Numbered from the stretch's first letter, positions 34,040-42,187 are shown. The stretch is 64,000 bases of DNA from SAR202-VII-2 sp965263165 (GCA_965263165.1 OZ253584.1:2046001-2110000), one strand, 5' to 3'. Notes: generated by a model not told the origin, from the letters alone. Numbers and translations: made by a program.

Positions 34040-35212
34040 ATGAGGCTGAAGTTGATATTGGCTGGTATGTTGGCTGCGGTCGCTCTCGTCGCGCTGGCTG
34101 CCTGTGGCGGCAGCGACCCGACGGCGACGACGCCACCTGCGACGATGGCTCCGGAGGCGACGATGGCCCCGGAGGCGACGATGGCCCCGGAGGCGACCGA
34201 CGCCATGGAGCCGACCGAGGCTATGGCGCCGACCGAGGCCATGGAGCCTGTAGAGGAAAAGGAGATCAGGCTCATCGGCGCATGGCCGGAGGGCATCACC
34301 ATCACCGACTGGCAGGAAGCGGCCCTGATGGACAAGATTAACGAATTGGGGCAGGGAAGCCTCAACGTGCACCGGGTGGCTGGGCCCGCTGAGGTACACC
34401 AGGCCGAGCAGATGGAGGCGGTGCGGAATGGCATCTACGACATGCTGCACACGGCCAGCGCCTACTTCCGGGAGCTGACGCAGTTGCCCAACGTGGAAGC
34501 ATGGCTTGGCGGCGCCCCCGTTTCCCTGCGGGAGAGTTGCGGGCTCGAGGACATCTTCCGCGAGATCTACGACGAACAGGTCGGTGTCCACTACCTAGGC
34601 CCATCCGTGTACAACAGCAGCGGTCACATCTACCTGTCCGAGCTCGCCAACGAAGACCGCACGGTCGTCGATCTGACGGGCCTGAAGCTGCGGGGTCACG
34701 CCCTCTACCAGGGAGGCACCGAGGCCCTGGGCGGTTCCATTGTGAACATGCCTTCCAGCGAGGTCTACACGGCAGTGCAGCGCGGCGTCATCGAGGGGTC
34801 TGTCGCCGGCGGCGACTACATGTACCCCCGCGACGTGAAGTGGGACGAGATCATGAACTACGTGTACGACGTTGACCTGGACAAAGAGTCCGGTCACGTC
34901 TACATAAACAAGGACGTGTGGGAAGGGCTAGCGCAGCAGCAGCGGGACGCTATCTACAACGGCCTGGTCCAGGTCTTCCAGGAGTTGGAGCCGGAACTGG
35001 CGGACAGGAAGGCAGAGGCGCGGGACACGCTGGAAGAGAGGGGTGTGGAGATCATCCGGCCTCCGGCTGAAGAGATTGCTCGAGTCCAAGCCCTCTGGAT
35101 CTCGGAGAATCTTCCGTCAGTCCTGGATCAGGACCCCGAGAACGCTCCGCGGGTGAAAGAGGCTCTCGCGTGCATTTACGAGGGAGTTGGGATGGACGTG
35201 GATCTAAGCTAA
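34040..35212 (+). CDS. dctP: TRAP transporter substrate-binding lipoprotein DctP
   Basis: Solute-binding protein of 390 residues, third paralog. Signal peptide RLKLILAGMLAAVALVALA with lipobox AACGGS, then a linker that mixes EATMAP repeats with a second repeat type (AMEPTEAMAPTEAMEP), so the linker has evolved by unit gain and change. The binding fold is very like the second copy (GAWPEGITITDWQE, VAGPAEVHQAEQM, GLKLRGHALYQGG). The frame opens at TTG 34022, but ATG 34040 directly follows AGGAGGT. It has its own promoter and terminator and follows an orphan dctM, with no dctQ nearby. Confidence 0.93.
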   Translation: MRLKLILAGMLAAVALVALAACGGSDPTATTPPATMAPEATMAPEATMAPEATDAMEPTEAMAPTEAMEPVEEKEIRLIGAWPEGITITDWQEAALMDKINELGQGSLNVHRVAGPAEVHQAEQMEAVRNGIYDMLHTASAYFRELTQLPNVEAWLGGAPVSLRESCGLEDIFREIYDEQVGVHYLGPSVYNSSGHIYLSELANEDRTVVDLTGLKLRGHALYQGGTEALGGSIVNMPSSEVYTAVQRGVIEGSVAGGDYMYPRDVKWDEIMNYVYDVDLDKESGHVYINKDVWEGLAQQQRDAIYNGLVQVFQELEPELADRKAEARDTLEERGVEIIRPPAEEIARVQALWISENLPSVLDQDPENAPRVKEALACIYEGVGMDVDLS

Positions 35213-35238
35213 CGTCGCATCAGTAGTAAGAGGACTTT

Positions 35239-35280
35239 AGCAAGAGCCCGCCGGCAGCCTGTCGGCGGGCTCTTGCTTTT
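35239..35280 (+). terminator. Rho-independent terminator after the third dctP
   Basis: AGCAAGAGCCCGCCG pairs with CGGCGGGCTCTTGCT over 15 bases around a 9-base loop and is followed by TTTT. It ends the TRAP region. Confidence 0.85.
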
Positions 35281-35332
35281 TAGGAGCGCGACGCTGGCAG
35301 GGCCGCCGGCTGTTGCTGCTGGATTGAGCGTC

Positions 35333-35938
35333 CTATTTCATCACGGAGAAGCCGGGCGGAAGAGGGCCGCGCCCTGTGAGGGCCAACGCGACGTCCGGCC
35401 CTTCGCCTTGGAGGAGCGCTAGGTCGGCCAGCAACGCCAGCGTGGTTGAAAGCGGCTGCGCTGGCGGCTGCGCGCGCAGCTCCACGGCCCTGGCCAGGTC
35501 CAACGTGTGCACGATCAGCTCCAACGTCCGCGTTGGAAGGTAGTCGGAAAGGCGCACGCCTCCGGTGGGCGGGGCCAGCAGAAAATCATCGGGGATGAGC
35601 TGGATGCTGTCCAAGACCCGTTCGGCTATCTCCCGGACGGCGGCCTTTTGGTGGTTTCCAAGGGCCTGGCCTGTTTCCCGCCCCCGCTGGTCGGTAGCGA
35701 CGTGGTTGGCCAGCATGCCAAGGGCGCGCATGAAGTAGTCGGCCGGGCCGCTCACCACGCGGGACTCCGCCGGACGCTCGCTATAGGCCTCCACGGTGAG
35801 CAGGGCGCGGGTGGCGTGCCCCACCAGGTCTCTGACGGTCCAGACGCCCAGAGCAGGCTTCTCCCAGGCGTCGTCAGGGACCTCTTCGACAGTGGTAACC
35901 AGGAAGTGGGCGGCCTGCCGGTAGTCGTCTCTGAACAC
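35333..35938 (-). CDS. Mycothiol-dependent maleylpyruvate isomerase-like (DinB-fold) protein
   Basis: Four-helix DinB-like protein of 201 residues resembling the MDMPI N-terminal domain. Visible features are the N-terminal helix RQAAHFLVTTVEEVPDDAWEKP, then WTVRDLVGHATRALL with a metal-type His, and TLELIVHTLDLARAV near residue 150 with a second His. Such proteins often use a low-molecular-weight thiol and a metal for isomerisation or transfer. The exact reaction is unknown. It stands alone, convergent with the TRAP genes. Confidence 0.72.
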   Translation of the reverse strand: MFRDDYRQAAHFLVTTVEEVPDDAWEKPALGVWTVRDLVGHATRALLTVEAYSERPAESRVVSGPADYFMRALGMLANHVATDQRGRETGQALGNHQKAAVREIAERVLDSIQLIPDDFLLAPPTGGVRLSDYLPTRTLELIVHTLDLARAVELRAQPPAQPLSTTLALLADLALLQGEGPDVALALTGRGPLPPGFSVMK

Positions 35939-36239
35939 AGCGCTGCCTCGGTTTTCGCCGGAATGGGAGGCAGTATAGCAGCCCCGGCGCCCTGTCGCGG
36001 GGGTATTGGACAGCGTGGTATACTAAGGCCACTCGTACACATCCCCGTGGGGCGGAGCCGCGAGGAAATCTCAGTGCGGGTGAAGGGGGCGCCACATTAT
36101 CGACTTAAGTAGACCAGGCTCCCCGAGTCGGGTCGCTGTCAAGTAGGATGCCGGCCGGCAGCCGGTACTCCGGCGGGTGACCTTGCGGTGGCAGGATGCC
36201 GCTCACTGGGCGGAACCCCTTCTGCGCTGCGGAGAGCTC

Positions 36240-36515
36240 GCTGGGGCTGACCCTGCATTGCGGCTCGGCCCTCTGAAGGAGGGTGCAGGGACGGCCTACT
36301 GTCTAGTTCGGGCGGACACACGCGGCCGCCCGGCCCTGGAGGGTTTCCAGGTGGACCAGCGCGAGCCGGGGTGGAGACGCTACGGCGGTTTGTCTCCCTT
36401 GCCAAGGGCGGCGGGCTTCTGGAGCATTGAAGCGCCGGTGAGAGAGCAGCCGGATTCTCAGGCGCGGCGGTGGCCACCGCAGGCGCCTCGGGTTACCCGG
36501 CTGCTCTTGCTTTAT
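36240..36515. other. Hairpin-rich intergenic stretch, possible structured RNA
   Basis: Within an otherwise gene-free gap (35939-36568) there are four clear stem-loops in a row: CCCTGCA/TGCAGGG (36251-36290, with inner CCCTC/GAGGG), CGGGCGG/CCGCCCG (36309-36332), GGAGAC/GTCTCC (36373-36397) and a long one, AGAGCAGCCGG/CCGGCTGCTCT (about 36441-36509), enclosing AGGCGC/GCGCCT and the palindrome CGGTGGCCACCG. The last is followed on the plus strand by a T-rich CTTGCTTTATCC. I cannot name a family or strand. The 35939-36239 part shows nothing I recognise. Confidence 0.35.
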
Positions 36516-36568
36516 CCTGTTGGACGCCTTCATCTCCTCCCCCCAGCGCCCACCACCTCCCCCGCCGG

Positions 36569-36684
36569 AGATCTTTGCACAGCCGCCGCCACGCGCAAAT
36601 GGCTCCGTGCTTACGACGATTACCTCGGATCAACCCGACGTTGCCCAACGCAATCCCTTCCCCCGGTACTCGAGGGAAGGTTAG
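36569..36684 (+). repeat. Dispersed repeat family A, copy 2, left half
   Basis: Matches the first half of the 51602-51806 copy: CGCCACGCGCAAATGGC, GATCAACCCGACGTTG, AATCCCTTCCCCCGGTAC and GAGGGAAGGTTAG. Homology stops at 36684 where the IS110 element begins and resumes at 37830. Confidence 0.7.
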
Positions 36685-36699
36685 CAACTGTCTTGAAAG

Positions 36700-37644
36700 T
36701 CAAGCGGTTTGCGGGTTCCAGGCGGTGTGATGTTTGAGCATGGCGTTGAGGATGGTCAGCAGCTTGCGCATGCAGGCCGTGAGCGCCACCTTCTTCGGCT
36801 TGCCCGCCCGCAGAAGCCGCTCGTAGAACTCCTTCAGCGTGGGGTTGTAGCGCACGCCCACCAGGGCGGCCATGTACAGGGCGGCGCGCACGTGCCCCCG
36901 CCCGCCCCAGCATCGGCGCGAGCCCCGGTGCTTGCCACTGTCCCGGTTGAGCGGCGCGACCCCCACCACCGCAGCGGCCTCTCGGCGGTCGAGCGACCCC
37001 AGTTCCGGCAGTTCGGCCAGCAGGCTGAACACGGTCGCAGGCCCGATCCCAGGCACACTGCGCAGCAGGTCCTCCCGCTCGCGCCACAGCGGACTCTCCC
37101 GCAGGCGTCGCCCGAGCTCATCGTCGATCTCCTTCACCTGGCGGTTGAGGAGGGCGATCACTTCCTCGATCCCCTCTCGGACCACGGGCAAGGCGCGTTG
37201 GCGCCGCTGCTGCTCCGCGGTCCGCATCTGGATGATTTGCCGCCGCCGGGCGACGAGTCCCTCAAGTGCACGGGCTTCCGGGGAGCGCAGAGCCTGCCCG
37301 GTGACCCCGCTGGCCTGCCCGAAGTGGGCGATAACCGCGGCGTCCAGGCGGTCAGTCTTGGCGAGCTTCCCTTGGGAGCGGGCGAAGTCACGGACCTGGC
37401 GGGGGTTGACGACGGCGACAGGGAGGCCGGCCGCCCCGAGTGCGGCAACGATGGGCGCCTCATAGCCCCCGGTGGCTTCCATGACGATGCACTGGGGGCT
37501 CATGGCTTGGAGCCGGAGCACCAGCGCCTCTCCCCCCTCCTGGTCCTGGTTCACCCGCCACGCCTCCCCCGTCGGGCGCACCGCCGCATCCACCCATGCC
37601 TTCGACACATCGATGCCTACGAACACCGGAGCCTCACTCGCCAT
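36700..37644 (-). CDS. IS110-family DEDD transposase/recombinase
   Basis: RNA-guided serine/RuvC-type recombinase of IS110-group elements; 314 residues. The RuvC-like DEDD residues are visible: FVGIDVSK near residue 8, VMEATGGYE near 54, and KTDRLDA near 100. The C-terminal Tnp20 domain has VPGIGPATVFSLL and then NRDSGKHRGSR with the serine thought to attack DNA, followed by GHVRAALYMAAL. ATG 37644 is preceded by AAAGGAGGACT, an excellent ribosome site, whereas the frame extends to 37734 through the untranslated leader. The gene looks intact, so the element may still move. Confidence 0.93.
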   Translation of the reverse strand: MASEAPVFVGIDVSKAWVDAAVRPTGEAWRVNQDQEGGEALVLRLQAMSPQCIVMEATGGYEAPIVAALGAAGLPVAVVNPRQVRDFARSQGKLAKTDRLDAAVIAHFGQASGVTGQALRSPEARALEGLVARRRQIIQMRTAEQQRRQRALPVVREGIEEVIALLNRQVKEIDDELGRRLRESPLWREREDLLRSVPGIGPATVFSLLAELPELGSLDRREAAAVVGVAPLNRDSGKHRGSRRCWGGRGHVRAALYMAALVGVRYNPTLKEFYERLLRAGKPKKVALTACMRKLLTILNAMLKHHTAWNPQTA

Positions 37645-37829
37645 CAGTCCTCCTTTGGCCCGTCCTTGCTGATACGGGCTCGGTGGCCCAGGCAACTGTT
37701 CGGGCTCTATGATGGGAGACGGCGGGGCGACCACGCTAACCTACGGTCTTGTTCAACCCAGGATGAAACGGTCTGCCCCGCCTTCTCTGCCAAAGATACC
37801 CAAAGATACAAGGATGGGGGTTCATGGTT
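37645..37829 (-). ncRNA. Candidate bridge RNA of the IS110 element
   Basis: IS110-group elements encode a bridge RNA in the untranslated end before the transposase; one internal loop pairs with target DNA and another with donor DNA. Here the minus-strand leader can form a long stem, GGCGGGGC-x2-ACC with GGT-C-GCCCCGCC (37770-37782 with 37721-37732), around a 37-nt loop (37733-37769), then GCCCGT/ACGGGC (37674-37679 with 37658-37663). The loop contains AGGTTAG, also present at the left junction, and CATCC, complementary to GGATG in uninterrupted copies of the target repeat. RNA ends are not known. Confidence 0.55.
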
Positions 37830-37876
37830 GATGGGGTAGTGCGGGAGACTCGGCGCAGGAATTATGCAAAGGTCTT
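37830..37876 (+). repeat. Dispersed repeat family A, copy 2, right half
   Basis: GTAGTGCGGGAGACTCGG and GCAGGAATTATGCAAAGGTC match the 3' part of the copies ending at 8310 and 51806. Confidence 0.7.
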
Positions 37877-37928
37877 GCCCTGGGGGAGGAATGAGGGGGG
37901 CCTCCACTGGTCCCGACGCCAGGGTTCT

Positions 37929-37960
37929 CTGGCCTTGTGCTGCCGTTCTGCGGCGGCTGA
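37929..37960 (+). pseudogene. 3' remnant of a leucine-rich-repeat gene
   Basis: The last codons (GLVLPFCGG then stop) match the C-terminus of the intact LRR genes (LGLPFCGG), and the sequence after the stop is the same junction found after each LRR gene. The rest of that gene is gone. Confidence 0.6.
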
Positions 37961-37998
37961 GGTCCGGGGGGAATGCGCTTGTCCGGTCAGATGGTAGT

Positions 37999-40008
37999 AT
38001 GAGGGCCGAATTGGATGGCGGTCTTCGCCCACGTAAAGCCCAGACAAACGGAGACACGGTCGCGCCCATCCAAGCTCCGTTGCTCAGATACGGGTTGGCG
38101 GCAATGCTCGGCCTCATCCTTGTCGTAGGCTGCTCCATGTCGGCCCCGACGCTGGCCCCGACGACGGGCGCTACGCTTACGCCTACGCCAACGCCGTTCC
38201 CTGCGCCGACCGCCACGCCAACGCCAACGCCTGCACCGACCGCTACACCGATCCCTACGCCAACCCCCCCACCGACTCCTACGCCAATCCCTATATCGCC
38301 GGACAGGGCTGCGCTGGCGGCGATCTATAATGCGACGGGCGGGGCAGGCTGGTCGAACAACTACAATTGGCTGAGCGACGCGCCGATCGGCCAATGGCAG
38401 GGCGTGGCCACGGACGGCAGCGGCCGCGTTACAGAGCTGGTTCTCAGCGACAACCAATTGAGCGGAGAAATACCGCTGGAGTTGGTCGGCCTTACTAACC
38501 TGAGGGGGCTGTATCTTAATGACAACGAGTTGAGCGGGGAGATACCGGCGGAGTTGGGCAGACTCACCAACCTGGAATGGCTGGGCCTCGGTGGAAACCA
38601 TTTGAGTGGGGAGATACCGCCGGGATTGGACAGACTCGTGAGACTGTCTGATCTGCACCTCCACGGCAACCAGTTGAGCGGAGAGATACCGTCCGAATTG
38701 GGCAGTCTTCCCAACCTGGAATGGCTGGGCCTCAGTGGAAACGGGTTGAGCGGGGAGATACCGCCGGAGTTGGGCAGCCTCACCAACCTGGAATGGCTGG
38801 GCCTCGGTGGAAATCAGTTGAGCGGGGAGATACCGCCGGAGTTGGGCAGACTGACCAACTTGACATTTCTCTACCTCGGTGGAAACAAGTTGAGTGGGGA
38901 GATACCGTCGGAGTTGGGCAGACTCACCAACCTGACATATCTGATCCTCAGTGGAAACAGGTTCACCGGGTGTGTGCCTGATGAGTTGCGAGACCTACCC
39001 TCTCAAAGCCTGGGTGAGCTTGGTCTGCTGTCTTGCGGCGTTGCCTCGGATAGGGCTGCGCTCGCGGCGCTCTATAACGCGACAGGCGGGGCAGGCTGGT
39101 CGAACAACAGCAACTGGCTAAGCGAGGCGCCGGCCGGCGAATGGCAAGGCGTGACCACGGACGGCTACGGCCGTGTTACAAAGCTGGATCTCGTCAGGAA
39201 CCGGTTGAATGGGAAGATACCGCCGGAGTTGGGCAACCTCGTCAACCTGACATGGCTGGGCCTTTACGATAACCATTTAAGCGGGCAGATGCCGCCGGAG
39301 TTGGGCAACCTCGTCAACCTGACATGGCTGGGCCTCGACAACAACCAATTGAGCGGGGAGATACCGCCGGAGTTGGGTAGCCTTGCGAACCTGACATGGC
39401 TGGGCCTCTACGACAACCAGTTGAGCGGGGGGATTCCGTCCGAATTGGGTGGCCTCGCCAGCCTGACATGGCTGGGCCTCTACGATAATCAGTTGAGCGG
39501 GGAGATACCGTCCGAATTGGGTGGCCTCGCCAGCCTGACATGGCTGGGCCTCTATGATAATCAGTTGAGCGGGGAGATACCGCCGGAGTTGGGCAGCCTT
39601 GCGAATCTGACATGGCTGGGCCTCTACGACAATCAGTTGAGCGGGGAGATACCGGTGGAGCTGGGCAGTCTCGTCAACCTGCGGGTGTTGGACTTCCACA
39701 GCAACCGGTTGATCGGGGAGATACCGGCGGAGTTGGGCAGCCTCGTCAACCTGCGGGTGCTGGACATCCACAGCAACCGGCTGAGCGGGGAGATACCGGC
39801 GGAGTTGGGCAGCCTCATCAGCCTGGGGGTGCTGAACATCCACAGCAACCGGCTGAGCGGAGAGATACCGCTGGAACTGAGCAGCCTTGCCAACCTGACA
39901 CTGCTGTACCTTGGCGGCAACCAGTTCACCGGGTGCGTGCCCAGCAGTTTGGAAGATGTGCGGAACGAAGACTTCGCTGGGCTTGGCTTGCCGTTCTGCG
40001 GCGGCTGA
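37999..40008 (+). CDS. Leucine-rich-repeat lipoprotein with two LRR domains
   Basis: Surface-anchored LRR protein of 669 residues. The signal peptide (YGLAAMLGLILVVGC) ends in a lipobox cysteine and is followed by a Thr/Pro-rich linker of about 50 residues. Then come two modules, each starting with a cap like LRRNT (DRAALAAIYNATGGAGW, then NWLSDAPIGQWQGV) and continuing with plant-type 24-residue LRRs (NQLSGEIPPELGSLTNL), ending in a Cys-containing C-cap (FTGCVP ... LPFCGG). DNA repeats of 72 bases are nearly identical around 39380-39650, so repeat number can change readily. I start at ATG 37999 because the same MRAELDGG start is used by the next gene. Such domains usually bind proteins or glycans. 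Confidence 0.88.
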   Translation: MRAELDGGLRPRKAQTNGDTVAPIQAPLLRYGLAAMLGLILVVGCSMSAPTLAPTTGATLTPTPTPFPAPTATPTPTPAPTATPIPTPTPPPTPTPIPISPDRAALAAIYNATGGAGWSNNYNWLSDAPIGQWQGVATDGSGRVTELVLSDNQLSGEIPLELVGLTNLRGLYLNDNELSGEIPAELGRLTNLEWLGLGGNHLSGEIPPGLDRLVRLSDLHLHGNQLSGEIPSELGSLPNLEWLGLSGNGLSGEIPPELGSLTNLEWLGLGGNQLSGEIPPELGRLTNLTFLYLGGNKLSGEIPSELGRLTNLTYLILSGNRFTGCVPDELRDLPSQSLGELGLLSCGVASDRAALAALYNATGGAGWSNNSNWLSEAPAGEWQGVTTDGYGRVTKLDLVRNRLNGKIPPELGNLVNLTWLGLYDNHLSGQMPPELGNLVNLTWLGLDNNQLSGEIPPELGSLANLTWLGLYDNQLSGGIPSELGGLASLTWLGLYDNQLSGEIPSELGGLASLTWLGLYDNQLSGEIPPELGSLANLTWLGLYDNQLSGEIPVELGSLVNLRVLDFHSNRLIGEIPAELGSLVNLRVLDIHSNRLSGEIPAELGSLISLGVLNIHSNRLSGEIPLELSSLANLTLLYLGGNQFTGCVPSSLEDVRNEDFAGLGLPFCGG

Positions 40009-40046
40009 GGTACGGGGGCGATGCGCCTGTCCGGTCAGATGGTAGT

Positions 40047-41123
40047 ATGAGGGCCGAATTGGATGGCGGTTTTCGCCCACGCAACCCCCAGACTCAAGGA
40101 GATACACTTGTGCCCACCCTGGCTCCGTTGGTCAGATACGGACTGGCGGCAATGCTCGGCCTCCTACTCATCGTGGGCTGCGCCACGTCAACCTCTGCGC
40201 CGAACACCTTGGACAGGGAGGCGCTTGTCGCGCTCTACGACGCGACGGACGGGGCAAACTGGTCGAGCAATAGCAACTGGCTGAGCGCCGCGCCGATTGG
40301 GAAATGGCACGGCGTAACCACGGATTCCAACGACCGCGTCACGGAGCTGTTCCTGGAGCAAAACCAATTGAGCGGGGAGATACCGCTGGAGCTGGGCAAC
40401 CTCATCAACCTGGAATGGCTGCACCTTTCGGGGAACCAGCTAAGCGGGTGCATACCCGAGGCACTGCAATACGTACCGGAGAATGACCTCCCGGGACTTG
40501 GTCTGCCGTTCTGCGAGCCCATTGACAGGGGCGCCCTGGTCGCGCTCTACAACGCGTCGGGCGGACCGCGATGGACGGACAACGATAACTGGCTGAGCGA
40601 CGCGCCAATCGACGAATGGAGCGGCGTCTTCACGGACCGCAGCGGCCGCGTCACAGAACTGTACCTCGATAACAACGAGTTGAGCGGGGAGATACCACCG
40701 GAGTTGGGTAGCCTTGCCAACCTGGCATATCTGGACCTTTCGGGGAACCAGTTGAGCGGGCGGATACCGCCGGAGTTGGGCGACCTGACCAAGCTGATCT
40801 CACTGGCCCTCTACGACAACCTGTTGATCGGGGAGATACCGTCCGAATTGGGTAGCCTCGTCAACCTGACATGGCTGGGTCTCTACAACAACCAATTGAG
40901 AGGCAAGATGCCGTCCGAATTGGGTAGCCTCACCAGGTTGGAAGAGCTGTACCTCTACAACAATCAGTTGAGCGGGCGGATACCGCCGGAGCTATGGCGC
41001 CTCACAAACCTGGAAGTGCTGTGGCTGAGTGGAAACGAGTTTTCAGGGTGCATACCGGGAGCCTTGCGAGACGTACCGGAGAACGACTTCTTTGATATTG
41101 GGCTGTCGTTCTGCGGCGGCTGA
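40047..41123 (+). CDS. Leucine-rich-repeat lipoprotein
   Basis: Shorter paralog of the preceding gene, 358 residues. It shares the 5' end almost word for word (MRAELDGGFRPR, then YGLAAMLGLLLIVGC with lipobox) but lacks the long Thr/Pro linker. It has two modules: a short one with a cap and two repeats ending LPFCEP, and a longer one with about five 24-residue plant-type LRRs (NELSGEIPPELGSLANL) ending LSFCGG. Its start is 38 bases after the stop of the first gene, within a junction sequence common to all LRR units here. Probably exported and lipid-anchored. Confidence 0.87.
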   Translation: MRAELDGGFRPRNPQTQGDTLVPTLAPLVRYGLAAMLGLLLIVGCATSTSAPNTLDREALVALYDATDGANWSSNSNWLSAAPIGKWHGVTTDSNDRVTELFLEQNQLSGEIPLELGNLINLEWLHLSGNQLSGCIPEALQYVPENDLPGLGLPFCEPIDRGALVALYNASGGPRWTDNDNWLSDAPIDEWSGVFTDRSGRVTELYLDNNELSGEIPPELGSLANLAYLDLSGNQLSGRIPPELGDLTKLISLALYDNLLIGEIPSELGSLVNLTWLGLYNNQLRGKMPSELGSLTRLEELYLYNNQLSGRIPPELWRLTNLEVLWLSGNEFSGCIPGALRDVPENDFFDIGLSFCGG

Positions 41124-41708
41124 GGTCCGGGGGCAATGCTCCTGTGCGGTCAGTCGGTAGTATGAGGGCCGGATTGGCGGGGGCGCGGGGATAGGACGCT
41201 TCCCAACCTGCCAGCGCACTTGGGGGTAGGGACGGGAGGGTTCCCCGGCCTCAACCTCGTTCTTTGATTGTATGTGTTCCTGCTTTGATTGAATGTATTC
41301 CTGCGTTTTCTTCTCCCTCCCCCGGCCCCGTAGCCGCGGCGCCGATACGAGCCCGGCGCCGCTTCACCGTTTGGATATCCGTCGCGCCCCGGAATCCACC
41401 GCGCTCCTGCCTGTAGGCGTCGCGCCCTTCGCGGGCTGCGCGGTAGGCGGCCCTCCGGCAGCCCACGGAACAGGAGAGGGCGTCCAGGCGTGGAGCAGGC
41501 GGAAGCCGGCGGGGGCGCCAAGGGCAACAGCGGCGGGAGCGGGAGCGGCGCTGCATAACACTCCGGGGGACAGATGTCACGACTGTGGGACGGTTGGGGA
41601 CGCTTCGCGACGTTTACCAGCGGTGCCTCGAAGGGAGCCGGGACGGAGCTGGGACAGAGGTGTGACCGAGCCGTCCCGAACCGCGGCGAAACCGAGACGA
41701 GCCTTAGC

Positions 41709-41889
41709 GGCTCCAAAGAGCCTGTGCCTTACAACGGCATTCACTCCGGTCCAGCCTTCCTCGGACGGTCTTGCCCCTTGGGTTGTTCCCTCAGCGCCCC
41801 TGCCACAGGGGGATTCTCTGTGGTTAGCCCCCAGTGCTCATGTATGCGGCAGGCTCCTAGGAAGAGAAGGGGGCCGGTGGCCCACTTCA
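41709..41889 (-). ncRNA. Predicted small structured RNA, copy 2
   Basis: Counterpart of 19147-19332. The hairpins CCACAG/CTGTGG, TGCC/GGCA and terminal GGCTC-TTTG-GAGCC are preserved, while changes fall partly in unpaired bases. An extra GGGGG/CCCCC pairing is possible in this copy. No gene lies directly downstream on the minus strand. Confidence 0.5.
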
Positions 41890-41895
41890 TGGGGT

Positions 41896-41924
41896 ACTAT
41901 AGCACAATAGTTCTCATTTTGCAA
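41896..41924 (-). promoter_or_regulatory. Sigma-70-like promoter of the predicted small RNA, copy 2
   Basis: TTGCAA (41919-41924) and TATAGT (41896-41901) on the minus strand, spacer 17 bases, identical to copy 1 in boxes and spacing. The rest of 41956-42187 shows nothing I recognise. Confidence 0.6.
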
Positions 41925-42187
41925 GTAGGAGTTGGGAGGGACTGAGGGGAAGGAGAGGGGACTATTTGGACGGTAGACAGAACCATCTTCGAGATGTGGC
42001 TGGGGGCTCTGTGAAACTACCGAGGCCGGCTGCACGACAATTGTAGCGCCAAGCCAGCGGCGTACCCGGTCAGAGTTAACCATGATGTCAGCTACACTGA
42101 TGCTCTATCCACGACCTTCGTGCTCCCGCGTCTCAGCGAGCTGACCACCCTTTGTGCGAGCCAAGATTGAGTGGAGCACGGTGAGGT

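Larger units (their letters stand above)
36685..37829 (-). mobile_element. IS110-family insertion element
   Basis: About 1.15 kb, bounded by where the family A repeat stops and resumes. It contains one DEDD transposase gene and an untranslated leader of about 185 bases, the usual size and layout of IS110-group elements, which have no long terminal inverted repeats. Both junctions share GGTT (AAGGTT at the left, ATGGTTGATG at the right, plus strand), so the exact ends are ambiguous by a few bases. Confidence 0.8.
41241..41955 (-). repeat. Repeat family B, copy 2
   Basis: Second copy of the element at 18957-19385. The CTTTGATTGTATG end is present twice (41256 region and a variant near 41285), then a variable interior of about 370 bases (41335-41700) unlike the tandem array of copy 1, then the conserved 230-base block with small-RNA gene and promoter (41709-41930). 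The interior is open on the minus strand (41150-41716, 188 codons) but the product is Pro/Arg-rich and not shared with copy 1. Confidence 0.7.

Noticed and set aside
36245..36270. Resemblance to the 5' end of tmRNA (GGGGCTGA then CTGCATT)
   Set aside because: The conserved GATTCGAC, the tag reading frame and a tRNA-like 3' end with T-arm are all missing.
36177..36737. Plus-strand frame of 186 codons before the IS110 element
   Set aside because: No protein-like pattern; it spans hairpins, the family A repeat and the IS boundary.
38721..38981. Tandem-repeat protein frames overlapping the LRR genes
   Set aside because: They are out-of-frame readings of the 72-base LRR repeats.
41150..41716. 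Minus-strand frame of 188 codons inside repeat B copy 2
   Set aside because: Pro/Arg-rich, not conserved in copy 1 of the repeat, and it ends inside the predicted RNA block.
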